Assembly (NCBI RefSeq): GCF_009933135.1 | Contig: NZ_MAEH01000009.1 | Coordinates: 186,001 to 250,000, forward strand | From: Candidatus Enterococcus leclercqii | Lineage (GTDB): Bacteria > Bacillota > Bacilli > Lactobacillales > Enterococcaceae | Reading direction: 5' to 3' | Length of the DNA: 64,000 nucleotides | Part shown: positions 55,165 to 64,000 of the stretch, piece after piece | Layout: each line of letters starts with the position of its first letter | How positions within the stretch are numbered: position 1 is the first letter of the stretch | Notes under the pieces: model-generated | The model's input: only the letters and a program-made list of their open reading frames with translations | What the model was told of the DNA's origin: nothing | The model's database searches: none | Program-made: the position numbers and the translations under genes

Positions 55165-56460
55165 TTAATTGATAAAACCAGTATATTTCCGTTTCAACAT
55201 CAAGCCTTCCAACTGTTTAGCAGTTTCCAACGCGACACCGATAACGATCAATAAACTTGTTCCCCCCAAACCAATGGATTGAGGCAGATTCCAAACCATC
55301 TGCGCCACGATTGGCAGCAAAGCTACCATACCGAGGAATACAGCACCAACAGCGCTCAAACGCATCAACAGTCCGGAGACATAATCTTCAGTTCCTTTCC
55401 CTGGCCGCACACTTGGAATGTAGCTGCCTTGTTTCTGCAGATTTTCCGCTAATTTCTCAGGGTTAACCTGTACAAACGCGTAGAAGAAAGTAAACGCAAC
55501 GATTAGTACGGTGTAAATAATAGCACCGGGAACCGTGTTGTAGCTGAAGATTTGGGTCATCACTTCATACCAACCTTCACCTTGATGGTTAGTCGCCACT
55601 GCTTGCAAAATTGCATTCGGAGTAGCGATGAAAGAGCTGGCAAAAATGACCGGGATAACGCCGGCAGCATTCACCTTGATTGGCAGATAGCTGCTAGTTG
55701 GCGCACCTTGCACCCGTTTTGTATATTGGATTGGGATCTTGCGTTCCGCTTGCTGCACATATGTCACCAAGGTCACGATAACCAAGATCGCAATGATCAA
55801 AACTGCCATAAAGATCGCCGATTTCCAGATTTCAGAAGACTCAATGTTAATGAAGTAATCTTCAATCAGTGTCTTGACGTCTGTTGGCACCCGAGAGATA
55901 ATCCCGGCAAAGATGATCATAGATACGCCGTTTCCGACGCCTTTTTCAGTAATTTGTTCCCCCAGCCAGGTAACGAACATCGTCCCGGCAGTCAAAATCA
56001 GTCCGATCACAGCAAAATTCGTAACCGTTGTGTCTTTGACAAAGCCCAACTGAGTGAAGGAATTAAAACCAAATGTGATCCCGATAGACTGGATAAAGCC
56101 CAGGATCAGGGTCAAGATCCGTGTCGCCTGATTTAACTTGCGACGACCGACTTCCCCTTGTTTCGACCATTCTACAAACTTCGGAATGATATCCATCTGC
56201 AAGAGTTGGATTACAATCGAAGCCGTAATGTAAGGTGAAACCCCCATGGCGAAGATCGAGAAGTTTTGCATTGCGCTACCACTTACGATATTCAACATGT
56301 TCAAAAAAGGCAGTTCTGAGATGCTTTGCAGACGGCTGGCGTCTACGCCCGGTACCGTAATGTGGGCACCAAGACGAAAGACGAACAAGGCAAAGATCGT
56401 AAAGAAAATCTTCGAACGGATCTCTTTGACTTTAAACGAGTCCCGCAACAGCTTAATCAT
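55165..56460 (-). CDS. secY: Protein translocase subunit SecY
   Basis: A 431-residue, ten-helix channel of the Sec translocon. GAHITVPGVDASRLQ near the start, ITASIVIQLLQMDIIPKF in helix 2 and the KGTEDYVSGLLMRLSAVGA C-terminal loop facing SecA are typical. ATG at 56460 shares one base with the rplO stop codon, coupling the two. Confidence 0.98.
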   Translation of the reverse strand: MIKLLRDSFKVKEIRSKIFFTIFALFVFRLGAHITVPGVDASRLQSISELPFLNMLNIVSGSAMQNFSIFAMGVSPYITASIVIQLLQMDIIPKFVEWSKQGEVGRRKLNQATRILTLILGFIQSIGITFGFNSFTQLGFVKDTTVTNFAVIGLILTAGTMFVTWLGEQITEKGVGNGVSMIIFAGIISRVPTDVKTLIEDYFINIESSEIWKSAIFMAVLIIAILVIVTLVTYVQQAERKIPIQYTKRVQGAPTSSYLPIKVNAAGVIPVIFASSFIATPNAILQAVATNHQGEGWYEVMTQIFSYNTVPGAIIYTVLIVAFTFFYAFVQVNPEKLAENLQKQGSYIPSVRPGKGTEDYVSGLLMRLSAVGAVFLGMVALLPIVAQMVWNLPQSIGLGGTSLLIVIGVALETAKQLEGLMLKRKYTGFIN

Positions 56461-56900
56461 CAGATCACCTCGATAGATCCGCCGGCAGCGACGATAGCTT
56501 CTTCAGCTGCTTTTGAGAATTTAGCTGCTTTCACAGTCAATTTCTTAGTCAATTCGCCGTTAGCAAGAACTTTAATTCCAGCTTTTTCGGATTTCACGAT
56601 TCCAGCTTCTACCAAAGTAACAGGGGTTACTTCAGTTCCGTCTTCAAATCGGTTCAAGACATCCAAGTTAATCACTGCGTATTCTTTACGGTTGATGTTA
56701 GTAAAGCCGCGTTTTGGCAAACGACGGAACAATGGAGTTTGTCCCCCTTCAAAGCCTAAACGTACACCACCGCCTGAACGGGATTTTTGACCTTTTTGTC
56801 CGCGTCCGGAAGTTTTACCGTTACCGGATGAAGTTCCGCGACCGACACGATTACGTACTTGACGAGAACCTTCTGCAGGTTTCAATTCATGAAGTTTCAT
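56460..56900 (-). CDS. rplO: 50S ribosomal protein L15
   Basis: A 146-residue protein. [20 protein letters not shown] and the long glycine-arginine extension [18 protein letters not shown], which threads into 23S rRNA, are canonical. GGAGG precedes ATG. Confidence 0.98.
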   Translation of the reverse strand: MKLHELKPAEGSRQVRNRVGRGTSSGNGKTSGRGQKGQKSRSGGGVRLGFEGGQTPLFRRLPKRGFTNINRKEYAVINLDVLNRFEDGTEVTPVTLVEAGIVKSEKAGIKVLANGELTKKLTVKAAKFSKAAEEAIVAAGGSIEVI

Positions 56901-56941
56901 AGGTTGGCACCTCCTTAATCAAAATAGCGTGAAGCAAAGAA

Positions 56942-57121
56942 TCAAACTTCTTCGACTTCTACCAAGTGGGAAATAGTGTTAACCATGCCTTTGATTGCTT
57001 CATTGGCAGGTTTCACTACAGTAGCGTTGATTTTGTTCAAGCCCAATGCTTTAGCGGTGTCCCGTTGGTTTTGAGGACGACCGATAATGCTGCGCTTCAA
57101 AGTAATTTTCAATTCAGCCAT
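56942..57121 (-). CDS. rpmD: 50S ribosomal protein L30
   Basis: A 59-residue protein, found by translation of the gap between rplO and rps[21 protein letters not shown] followed by a helix ([18 protein letters not shown]) and [19 protein letters not shown] precedes ATG. It is the expected gene at this place. Confidence 0.97.
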   Translation of the reverse strand: MAELKITLKRSIIGRPQNQRDTAKALGLNKINATVVKPANEAIKGMVNTISHLVEVEEV

Positions 57122-57135
57122 TATACTTGTCCTCC

Positions 57136-57636
57136 TTATCCGATCAATTCTTCAACGGATTTGCCGCGAAGTTCTGCAACTTCTTCAGCCCGTTTCAATT
57201 GTTTCAAACCTTCAACAGTGGCACGTACTACGTTGATTGGTGTGTTGGAGCCAAGTGATTTGGATGTAATATCCACAACACCGGCCAATTCCAAGACCGC
57301 ACGAACTGGTCCGCCGGCTGCAACTCCAGAACCTTCTACTGCTGGTTTCATCAAGATGCGACCGCCGCCGAATACGCCGATGACTTCGTGAGGGATAGTA
57401 GAACCGACCATTGGCACTTCGACCAGGTTTTTCTTCGCAGCTTCGATAGCTTTGCGGATTGCTTCTGGTACTTCTTGTGCTTTACCGGTACCAAAGCCCA
57501 CATGACCGTTTTTGTCACCAACGACTACCAGAGCCGCAAAACGCAGACGACGTCCACCTTTAACTACTTTAGTAACGCGGTTGATGGCAACAACGCGATC
57601 TTCCAATTCCAAATGCTTTGGATCAATGTAAGTCAT
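57136..57636 (-). CDS. rpsE: 30S ribosomal protein S5
   Basis: A 166-residue protein near the decoding centre and mRNA entry. [20 protein letters not shown] and the [19 protein letters not shown] segment are diagnostic; the glycine-rich loop [14 protein letters not shown] follows. Changes in the VVKGGRR loop cause spectinomycin resistance in known bacteria; it looks wild type here. Confidence 0.98.
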   Translation of the reverse strand: MTYIDPKHLELEDRVVAINRVTKVVKGGRRLRFAALVVVGDKNGHVGFGTGKAQEVPEAIRKAIEAAKKNLVEVPMVGSTIPHEVIGVFGGGRILMKPAVEGSGVAAGGPVRAVLELAGVVDITSKSLGSNTPINVVRATVEGLKQLKRAEEVAELRGKSVEELIG

Positions 57637-57656
57637 GAATGGTGTTCCTCCTTCTC

Positions 57657-58013
57657 TTAAAATTCAAGTCCATTTTCGCGTGCAGCTTCAGCCAAAGCTT
57701 GCACACGGCCATGGTAAAGGTACCCACCACGGTCAAAGACAACGACTTTAACATTTTTGGCTGCAGCACGTTCTGCAACTAATTTTCCGACAGCTTGTGC
57801 TTGTTCGGTTTTTGTGCTACCTGAAATTTCTTTATCCAAGGTAGAGGCACTTGCTAGCGTCACACCCGCTACGTCATCAATTACTTGCGCGTAGATGTTT
57901 TTGTTAGAACGGAAAACGTTCAAGCGTGGGCACTCAGCAGTACCAGAGATTTTGTTACGTACACGACTATGACGCTTTTGACGTGTTTTGTTTTTATCTG
58001 GTTTTGTAATCAC
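57657..58013 (-). CDS. rplR: 50S ribosomal protein L18
   Basis: A 118-residue 5S rRNA-binding protein. GTG at 58013, five bases after AGAGGTGA, gives [20 protein letters not shown], the common enterococcal form; GTG at 58022 is inside the ribosome-binding site. [21 protein letters not shown] is the normal ending. Confidence 0.97.
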   Translation of the reverse strand: MITKPDKNKTRQKRHSRVRNKISGTAECPRLNVFRSNKNIYAQVIDDVAGVTLASASTLDKEISGSTKTEQAQAVGKLVAERAAAKNVKVVVFDRGGYLYHGRVQALAEAARENGLEF

Positions 58014-58122
58014 AATTGTCACCTCTTTGTATTTGCTGGCCTAAGCCGCGATTCGCTCACAGCAAAAGTCCCCGTCTGTGACCAGTTGGCCGCCAAACGA
58101 AAACGGACTTTTATGCAAACGA

Positions 58123-58659
58123 TTATTTACCGGTTTTACCTTCTTTACGACGCACGAATTCGCCAACATAGCGGATCCCTTTGCCTTTATAAGGTTCTGG
58201 CGGACGAACGCCACGGATGTTGGCAGCCAATTCGCCGACAACTTCTTTATTGATTCCTTTCACGATGATTGAAGTGTTACTTGGTACTTCAATCTCGATC
58301 CCAGCTGGTGCATCGATTTCTACTGGATGAGAGTAACCGACTGCCAATACAAGTTTTTTACCTTGCAATTGAGCACGATAACCGACACCTTGGAGTTCCA
58401 ATGCTTTTTGGAAACCTTCGGAAACACCTACGACCATGTTGTTGAAGTTGGCACGAGTTGTTCCGTGGATTGTTTTCATTTCTTTGCTGTCGTTAGGACG
58501 AGTGAATGTTACTTCGTTTCCTTCGATATTCATTTTGATATCAGAAGAGAAAGGACGAGTCAATTCACCTTTAGGACCCTTGACAGTGATGTTGTTGCCG
58601 TCTTGCTTGACTTCGACGCCAGCAGGAAGCACAACGATTTTATTACCGATACGACTCAC
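58123..58659 (-). CDS. rplF: 50S ribosomal protein L6
   Basis: A 178-residue protein of two similar domains near the factor-binding site. [17 protein letters not shown] opens it and [16 protein letters not shown] is the L6 signature. GTG start follows GGAGG. The gap of 109 bases to rplR holds no gene. Confidence 0.98.
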   Translation of the reverse strand: MSRIGNKIVVLPAGVEVKQDGNNITVKGPKGELTRPFSSDIKMNIEGNEVTFTRPNDSKEMKTIHGTTRANFNNMVVGVSEGFQKALELQGVGYRAQLQGKKLVLAVGYSHPVEIDAPAGIEIEVPSNTSIIVKGINKEVVGELAANIRGVRPPEPYKGKGIRYVGEFVRRKEGKTGK

Positions 58660-58689
58660 TTGAAGACACCTCCTTGTGTAATTATTGGA

Positions 58690-59088
58690 TTACCATACGT
58701 AAGCGACAACTTCGCCGCCGATATTTTTCGCCCGAGCTTCTTTATCAGTGATAACACCTTCAGAAGTAGACAAGATCGCGATACCCAAACCGTTCAATAC
58801 TTTTGGCACTTCGTCAGCTTTGACATAAGCCCGCAAGCCTGGTTTGGAGATACGTTTCAAGTTGGTGATGACGCGTTCGCCGTTTTTCCCATATTTCAAG
58901 AAAACGCGGATCACGCCTTGTTTGTCATCTTCGATATACTCAACATCGCGAACAAATCCTTCTTTTTTCAGGATCTCAGCGATGTCACGTTTGATTTTTG
59001 ATGCAGGCACTTCCAGGGATTCGTGTTTCACCATGTTGGCGTTACGAATACGTGTCAGAAAGTCTGCGATTGGATCTGTCATGACCAT
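58690..59088 (-). CDS. rpsH: 30S ribosomal protein S8
   Basis: A 132-residue protein that binds 16S rRNA helix 21 and, in E. coli, represses its own operon. [17 protein letters not shown] and the end [15 protein letters not shown] are diagnostic. The first ATG (59088) is favoured; it is eleven bases after AGGAGG, while the next ATG is seventeen away. Confidence 0.97.
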   Translation of the reverse strand: MVMTDPIADFLTRIRNANMVKHESLEVPASKIKRDIAEILKKEGFVRDVEYIEDDKQGVIRVFLKYGKNGERVITNLKRISKPGLRAYVKADEVPKVLNGLGIAILSTSEGVITDKEARAKNIGGEVVAYVW

Positions 59089-59123
59089 TGGATGATTTAC
59101 CTCCTTTATGCGAGTTTTCTGGT

Positions 59124-59309
59124 TTACCAGCTAGCTTTCTTCACGCCGGGAATTTGACCTTTATAGGCAAGTTCGCGGAAGCAAATACGGCAAAGATGAA
59201 ATTTACGATAAACTGAATGTGGACGTCCGCAACGTTCGCAACGAGTGTATTCTTGAGTTGAGAACTTAGCAGGGCGTTTGTTTTTAGCAATCATTGATTT
59301 TTTAGCCAC
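59124..59309 (-). CDS. rpsN: 30S ribosomal protein S14, zinc type
   Basis: A 61-residue protein of the short, zinc-binding class, with CERCGRPHS and [10 protein letters not shown] as the two Cys pairs. GTG at 59309 follows GGAGG. Some Firmicutes carry a second, zinc-free paralogue elsewhere for zinc-poor growth; this window cannot show it. Confidence 0.97.
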   Translation of the reverse strand: MAKKSMIAKNKRPAKFSTQEYTRCERCGRPHSVYRKFHLCRICFRELAYKGQIPGVKKASW

Positions 59310-59327
59310 GTAGTTCGCCTCCTTTTA

Positions 59328-59867
59328 TTATTTTGCAAATGGCATGCCGAGTTGGGTCAACAATTCACGAGATTCTTCGTCTGTTTGTGCAGTTGTCACA
59401 ATTACGATATCCATCCCGCGGACTTTGTCTACCAAATCATAATCGACTTCAGGGAAGATCAATTGTTCTTTGATACCCAAAGTGTAGTTGCCGCGACCGT
59501 CAAATGCCTTTTTGCTGACGCCGTGGAAGTCACGGACACGAGGCAGTGAAACGCTGACCAATTTATCAAGGAATTCGTACATCCGGTCGCCACGCAAAGT
59601 AACTTTGGCACCGATTGGCATTCCTTCACGCAGACGGAAACCTGCGATAGATTTTTTTGCTTTAGTGATCAATGGTTTTTGACCAGAGATCAAAGCCAAT
59701 TCTTCAACTGCTTTATCCAAGTTTTTAGCATTGGATACTGCATCACCCACACCCATGTTGATTACAATCTTGTCAACTTTCGGTGCTTGCATAATAGAAG
59801 AATAGTTGAATTTTTCCATTAAAGCTGGAACAACTTCTTTAGAGTATTTTTCTTTCAGGCGGTTCAT
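59328..59867 (-). CDS. rplE: 50S ribosomal protein L5
   Basis: A 179-residue 5S rRNA-binding protein in the central protuberance. [20 protein letters not shown] and [20 protein letters not shown] are family blocks. Length is typical. Confidence 0.98.
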   Translation of the reverse strand: MNRLKEKYSKEVVPALMEKFNYSSIMQAPKVDKIVINMGVGDAVSNAKNLDKAVEELALISGQKPLITKAKKSIAGFRLREGMPIGAKVTLRGDRMYEFLDKLVSVSLPRVRDFHGVSKKAFDGRGNYTLGIKEQLIFPEVDYDLVDKVRGMDIVIVTTAQTDEESRELLTQLGMPFAK

Positions 59868-59893
59868 TCGTTTGCTCCTCCTTTCCTAGCTGA

Positions 59894-60205
59894 TTATTTA
59901 TCCAGAACTTCGCCGGTTTTTTTAGAAACGCGGACTTTTTTGCCGTCAACTTCTTTGTAGCCGACACGGGTAGCTTGACCGTTTGAAGGATCGATCACCA
60001 TCACGTTGGAAACATGGATTGGTGCTTCGATTTCAAGGATCCCGCCTTGAGGAGCAGCCTGTGAAGGTTTTTGGTGTTTCTTCACAACGTTGACACCTTC
60101 GACGATCACTTTGTCTTTTTTAGGGAAAGCTTCTAATACGACGCCTTCCTTGTTTTTGTCTTTACCAGTGATAACTTTAACTTTATCGCCTTTTTTAACA
60201 AACAT
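59894..60205 (-). CDS. rplX: 50S ribosomal protein L24
   Basis: A 103-residue assembly initiator with an SH3-like KOW motif: [20 protein letters not shown]. The basic [15 protein letters not shown] loop contacts 23S rRNA. Confidence 0.98.
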   Translation of the reverse strand: MFVKKGDKVKVITGKDKNKEGVVLEAFPKKDKVIVEGVNVVKKHQKPSQAAPQGGILEIEAPIHVSNVMVIDPSNGQATRVGYKEVDGKKVRVSKKTGEVLDK

Positions 60206-60240
60206 TTTTGTTTCGCACCTCCTTTGGGAATAAGTGGCTG

Positions 60241-60633
<393 letters not shown>

Positions 60634-60667
60634 TCAATACCAATCTATATAGGAAAATCTCGTGTGA

Positions 60668-60934
60668 TTAGATAATCACTGCTTTTTCAACGATTTCCAG
60701 CAAGCGGAAACGTTTAGTAGCTGATAATGGACGAGTTTCCATAATGCGCACGATATCGCCAACTTTTGCTTCGTTGTTTTCATCGTGGGCTTTGTATTTC
60801 TTAGAGTAGTTCATGCGTTTGCCGTAGATTGGGTGATTCTTTTTGGTTTCAACCACTACAGAGATGGTTTTATCCATTTTGTCAGATACCACGCGTCCTT
60901 GGTAAACTTTGCGTTGATTTCTTTCTTCAGTCAT
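60668..60934 (-). CDS. rpsQ: 30S ribosomal protein S17
   Basis: An 88-residue OB-fold protein. [20 protein letters not shown] and [20 protein letters not shown] are family signatures. AGGAGG-like site precedes ATG. Confidence 0.98.
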   Translation of the reverse strand: MTEERNQRKVYQGRVVSDKMDKTISVVVETKKNHPIYGKRMNYSKKYKAHDENNEAKVGDIVRIMETRPLSATKRFRLLEIVEKAVII

Positions 60935-60958
60935 ACGCTTAATGGCCTCCTTCCAATA

Positions 60959-61147
60959 TTAGTTCGCTTGTTCACGCAATACAGTTTTGATGCGTGCAAT
61001 CGATTTACGTACTTCATTGATACGTGCAGTGTTTTCTAATTGACCAGTTGCAAGTTGGAATCGCAGGTTGAACAACTCTTCCTTCAATTGCTTTTCTTGA
61101 TCAAGCATTTCGGCAGTGGTTAATTCTCGGATATCTTTAACCTTCAT
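60959..61147 (-). CDS. rpmC: 50S ribosomal protein L29
   Basis: A 62-residue protein near the tunnel exit that contacts trigger factor and SRP. ATG at 61147 ([14 protein letters not shown]) is preferred, eight bases after GGTGG; a GTG four codons earlier lies in that site. It overlaps the rplP end by 11 bases. Confidence 0.97.
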   Translation of the reverse strand: MKVKDIRELTTAEMLDQEKQLKEELFNLRFQLATGQLENTARINEVRKSIARIKTVLREQAN

Positions 61148-61571
61148 TCGATTCACCACCCATTTCTTCGCGTTTCACGATTTTAGTTTTCATGGGTAAT
61201 TTATGAGAGGCAAGACGCAATGCTTCGCGAGCTACGTCTTCAGGTACACCGGCGATTTCAAACATGATCTTGCCGCGTTTAACTGGAGAAACCCAACCTT
61301 CAGGAGCCCCTTTACCTTTACCCATACGTACGCCGATGGCTTTAGATGTGTATGATTTGTGAGGGAAAATTTTGATCCATACTTTCCCGCCACGTTTCAT
61401 GTAACGAGTCATGGCGATACGAGATGCTTCGATTTGACGGTTGGTAATCCAATGAGATTCAACAGCTTGCAAACCGAATTCACCAAATGCGATTTCTTTA
61501 CCGCCTTTAGCTTCGCCGCGCATTTTTCCGCGGAACTCACGACGGTGTTTAACACGTTTAGGTACTAACAT
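61137..61571 (-). CDS. rplP: 50S ribosomal protein L16
   Basis: A 144-residue protein near the A-site finger. [19 protein letters not shown] and the [14 protein letters not shown] region are diagnostic. Sites tied to evernimicin/avilamycin resistance in enterococci (arginine cluster near residues 51-56, [10 protein letters not shown]) look wild type. Confidence 0.98.
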   Translation of the reverse strand: MLVPKRVKHRREFRGKMRGEAKGGKEIAFGEFGLQAVESHWITNRQIEASRIAMTRYMKRGGKVWIKIFPHKSYTSKAIGVRMGKGKGAPEGWVSPVKRGKIMFEIAGVPEDVAREALRLASHKLPMKTKIVKREEMGGESNEG

Positions 61572-61573
61572 GT

Positions 61574-62239
61574 TTATTTCCCTCCTTTCTCAGTGTTTTG
61601 AGCGTTCTTCTTCACAGGCAATACTTCGCCGCGATAGATCCACACTTTCACTCCCAGTTTTCCGTAGGTAGTGTTTGCTTCTTCCCATGCGTAGTCGATG
61701 TCGGCACGCAATGTATGAAGAGGAACAGTGCCTTCTGAATAACCTTCAGAACGCGCGATATCCGCACCGTTCAAACGGCCAGATACCATTGTTTTGATAC
61801 CTTTAGCGCCAGAGCGCATTGTGCGTTGGATTGCTTGTTTTTGGGCACGACGGAATGCAACACGAGCTTCCAGCTGACGTGCGATCCCTTCGCCTACTAA
61901 TTTAGCATCCAGATCCGGTTTTTTGATTTCCACGATGTTGATGTGGACACGTTTGCCGGTCAGGTTGTTCAATTCTTTTCTCAGGTTTTCGACTTCAGAT
62001 CCACCTTTACCGATGACCATGCCTGGCTTAGCTGTATGGATTGAAACGTTCACGCGGTTAGCCGCACGTTCGATCTCAACTTTAGACACAGCAGCATCAG
62101 CAAGTTTAGTCGCGATAAATTTACGGATTCTCAAATCTTCGTGCAGGAAGTCGGCATATTCTTTTTCAGCATACCACTTTGCATCCCAGTCGCGGATGAT
62201 GCCTACACGCATTCCAATAGGATTTACTTTTTGACCCAC
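61574..62239 (-). CDS. rpsC: 30S ribosomal protein S3
   Basis: A 221-residue protein lining the mRNA entry. The KH-type motif is [37 protein letters not shown] opens the chain. GTG at 62239 follows GGAGGG. Stop is two bases from the rplP start. Confidence 0.98.
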   Translation of the reverse strand: MGQKVNPIGMRVGIIRDWDAKWYAEKEYADFLHEDLRIRKFIATKLADAAVSKVEIERAANRVNVSIHTAKPGMVIGKGGSEVENLRKELNNLTGKRVHINIVEIKKPDLDAKLVGEGIARQLEARVAFRRAQKQAIQRTMRSGAKGIKTMVSGRLNGADIARSEGYSEGTVPLHTLRADIDYAWEEANTTYGKLGVKVWIYRGEVLPVKKNAQNTEKGGK

Positions 62240-62252
62240 TGATTGTCCCTCC

Positions 62253-62600
62253 TTATTTTTCTGATACGACTACAGTAATATGACTTGTACGTTTGTTGAT
62301 TGGTGAAGCTGACCCTTTCGCCCGTGGACGGAAACGTTTCATAGTAGGTCCTTCATTGACGAAGGCTTCAGAAACGAACAGGTTTTCAACATCTAAGTCA
62401 AAGTTATTTTCTGCATTCGCTACTGCTGACATCAAAACTTTTTCGATGATTCCGGCAGCTTTATTTGGTGTGAATTTCAAGATTGCAATTGCGTCAGCAA
62501 CGCTTTTTCCTCGGATCAAATCGATCACTAGACGAGATTTGCGAGGAGACACGCGAACTGTTTTGGCAGTTGCTTTTGCTGATGTGATTTGTTCAGCCAT
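62253..62600 (-). CDS. rplV: 50S ribosomal protein L22
   Basis: A 115-residue protein whose hairpin reaches into the exit tunnel, where insertions give macrolide resistance. The hairpin tip region [20 protein letters not shown] looks unaltered. GGAGG-type site precedes ATG. Confidence 0.98.
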   Translation of the reverse strand: MAEQITSAKATAKTVRVSPRKSRLVIDLIRGKSVADAIAILKFTPNKAAGIIEKVLMSAVANAENNFDLDVENLFVSEAFVNEGPTMKRFRPRAKGSASPINKRTSHITVVVSEK

Positions 62601-62621
62601 TGTAAAATCCTCCTCTCAAGA

Positions 62622-62900
62622 TTAGCGTCTTGTTTTCTTATCGTCGGCAGCGTGCCCACGGTAAGTTCTTGTTGGTGCGAATTCACCTAGTTTATGTCCT
62701 ACCATGTCTTCTTGGATGTAAACAGGAACGTGTTTACGTCCATCATAGACAGCGATAGTAAAGCCGATGAAATTCGGGAAAATCGTGGAACGACGTGACC
62801 AAGTCTTGATCACTTTTTTCTTTTCTGCGCCTTGTTGTGCTTCGACCTTTTTCATCAAGTGCTCGTCAATGAAAGGCCCCTTCTTCAAACTACGACCCAT
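62622..62900 (-). CDS. rpsS: 30S ribosomal protein S19
   Basis: A 92-residue head protein forming bridge B1a with S13. [20 protein letters not shown] and [20 protein letters not shown] are diagnostic. GGAGG precedes ATG. Confidence 0.98.
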   Translation of the reverse strand: MGRSLKKGPFIDEHLMKKVEAQQGAEKKKVIKTWSRRSTIFPNFIGFTIAVYDGRKHVPVYIQEDMVGHKLGEFAPTRTYRGHAADDKKTRR

Positions 62901-62942
62901 GGTGAACCTCCTTTACAAAATGTTGACACATGGTCAATAAAA

Positions 62943-63773
62943 TTATTTAGTTTTACGACGAACAATAAGTTTGTCAGATTTGGCTTTTTTGTTACGTGTC
63001 TTGTAACCCAATGCAGGTTGACCCCATGGAGATACAGGAGCTTTACGCCCGATTGGAGCTTTGCCTTCACCACCACCGTGTGGGTGATCGTTAGGGTTCA
63101 TTACGCTACCGCGGACAGTAGGACGTTTGCGCATCCAACGAGAACGGCCGGCTTTACCAATATTGATCAGTTCGTGTTGTTCGTTACCGACAGCACCAAC
63201 TGTTGCACGGCAAGTTGCCAAGATCATGCGTACTTCACCGGAGTTCAAACGGATCAATACGTATTTGCCTTCTTTACCCAATACTTGAGCAGAAGTACCA
63301 GCTGAACGGATTAATTGTCCGCCTTTGCCAGGTTTCATTTCGATGTTGTGGATAACAGTACCGACTGGAATATTTTCCAATGGCAATGCGTTCCCCACTT
63401 TGATATCGGCATCTGGACCGGAAACAACGGTCATGCCAACTTCCAAACCTTTAGGAGCCAAGATATATGCTTTAACCCCATCAGTATAATGTAATAACGC
63501 GATGTTAGCTGAACGGTTTGGATCGTATTCGATAGTTTTAACTACCGCTACAACGTTGTCTTTATTACGTTTGAAGTCGATCAAACGGTATTGACGTTTG
63601 TGGCCGCCACCTTGATGACGAACAGTGATGCGTCCGTTGTTGTTACGACCGGCGTTGTTTTTCAATGGTGCCAACAGTGTTTTCTCTGGCGTTGAAGTAG
63701 TGATTTCAGCGAAGTCAGAGCTTGTCATGTTACGACGACCATTTGAGGTAGGTTTGTACTTTTTAATCGCCAC
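62943..63773 (-). CDS. rplB: 50S ribosomal protein L2
   Basis: A 276-residue protein required for subunit joining and peptidyl transfer. [20 protein letters not shown] contains the functionally important histidine. GTG at 63773 (GTGGCGATT) follows GGAGGG. Confidence 0.98.
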   Translation of the reverse strand: MAIKKYKPTSNGRRNMTSSDFAEITTSTPEKTLLAPLKNNAGRNNNGRITVRHQGGGHKRQYRLIDFKRNKDNVVAVVKTIEYDPNRSANIALLHYTDGVKAYILAPKGLEVGMTVVSGPDADIKVGNALPLENIPVGTVIHNIEMKPGKGGQLIRSAGTSAQVLGKEGKYVLIRLNSGEVRMILATCRATVGAVGNEQHELINIGKAGRSRWMRKRPTVRGSVMNPNDHPHGGGEGKAPIGRKAPVSPWGQPALGYKTRNKKAKSDKLIVRRKTK

Positions 63774-63811
63774 GTCTTATTCCCTCCTATAGTAATGTTT
63801 TGAACAACCGC

Positions 63812-64000
63812 TTATTCAGCAGCGTCAAACAGTTGGATTTCTTTTGAGCTTTCAGTCAACGTCACAATAGCTTTACGACGTTTTTTTGTATATCCTGCAT
63901 ATTTGCCCATGCGTTTGAATTTCGGACGCACGTTGACGATGTTCACGTTTGCTACCTTCACACCATCAAAAGCTGCTTCAACAGCTTGTTTTACTAATGT
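63812..64000 (-). CDS. rplW: 50S ribosomal protein L23, partial
   Basis: The C-terminal 62 residues, cut by the window end. [20 protein letters not shown], then [19 protein letters not shown] and a strand ending [10 protein letters not shown] fit L23, which surrounds the tunnel exit and docks trigger factor and SRP. It is 38 bases upstream of rplB as in the S10 operon; rpsJ, rplC and rplD are expected beyond the window. Confidence 0.95.
   Translation of the reverse strand, partial: TLVKQAVEAAFDGVKVANVNIVNVRPKFKRMGKYAGYTKKRRKAIVTLTESSKEIQLFDAAE

Noticed and set aside
61137-61571. Possible antibiotic-resistance changes in L16, L22 or S5
   Set aside because: The known loops look wild type by eye; without an alignment no change can be claimed.

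Overview
This window is a chromosomal segment from a low-to-moderate GC Firmicute of the order Lactobacillales, most likely an Enterococcaceae member (Enterococcus or a close relative; species not determined). The basis is the S10-spc-alpha ribosomal gene order ending in ecfA1-ecfA2-ecfT-truA, the fused glutathione synthetase GshAB, an Ami/Opp-type peptide permease with a very long OppB, many GTG/TTG starts behind strong AGGAGG sites, and a preQ1-II riboswitch before queT. I saw no insertion sequence, prophage, CRISPR array, tRNA or rRNA. Almost all of it is core genome; novelty lies in intergenic DNA and a few small operons.

Layout. 0-7.5 kb: two small membrane proteins, glutathione peroxidase, then a divergent pair of units for citrate synthase (minus) and aconitase-isocitrate dehydrogenase (plus), which together turn oxaloacetate and acetyl-CoA into 2-oxoglutarate, the glutamate precursor. 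7.5-16.5 kb: small metabolic and uncharacterised genes: biotin S-component BioY under two BirA operators, HU, a YktB protein, QueT under a preQ1-II riboswitch, a translationally coupled operon (Tad2-like DUF2829 protein, short-chain dehydrogenase, DUF925 nucleotidyltransferase), a phosphoesterase with a HesB-like protein, GNAT and YueI proteins. 16.7-22 kb: an LCP cell-wall ligase, GshAB, a CPBP protease. 22-29 kb: rnc-smc-HAD-ftsY. 30-37 kb: the oppA-B-C-D-F peptide permease with a probable CodY site. 37.6-43.7 kb: acpP, plsX, recG, fakA, asp23-like yloU (fatty-acid and phospholipid supply). 44-47.4 kb: rpmB and a large YfhO membrane protein. 47.8-51.3 kb: truA and the shared ECF transporter module. 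51.7-64 kb: rplQ up to a partial rplW, all on the minus strand.

Links between genes. The ECF ATPase/T module at 48.8-51.3 kb is the expected energy source for the solitary S components BioY and QueT. GshAB supplies glutathione that may support the peroxidase family protein at 1.0-1.5 kb. FakA, PlsX and AcpP share acyl-phosphate and acyl-ACP chemistry.

The most unusual structure is an intergenic repeat of at least 155 bp, present three times (8.9, 20.6 and 47.5 kb). Its flanking blocks are conserved while the long central hairpin changes sequence on both arms and keeps its pairing. Other structures of interest are a nested inverted repeat between rnc and smc, a branched terminator behind rplQ, and a possible orphan small RNA at 44.4 kb.
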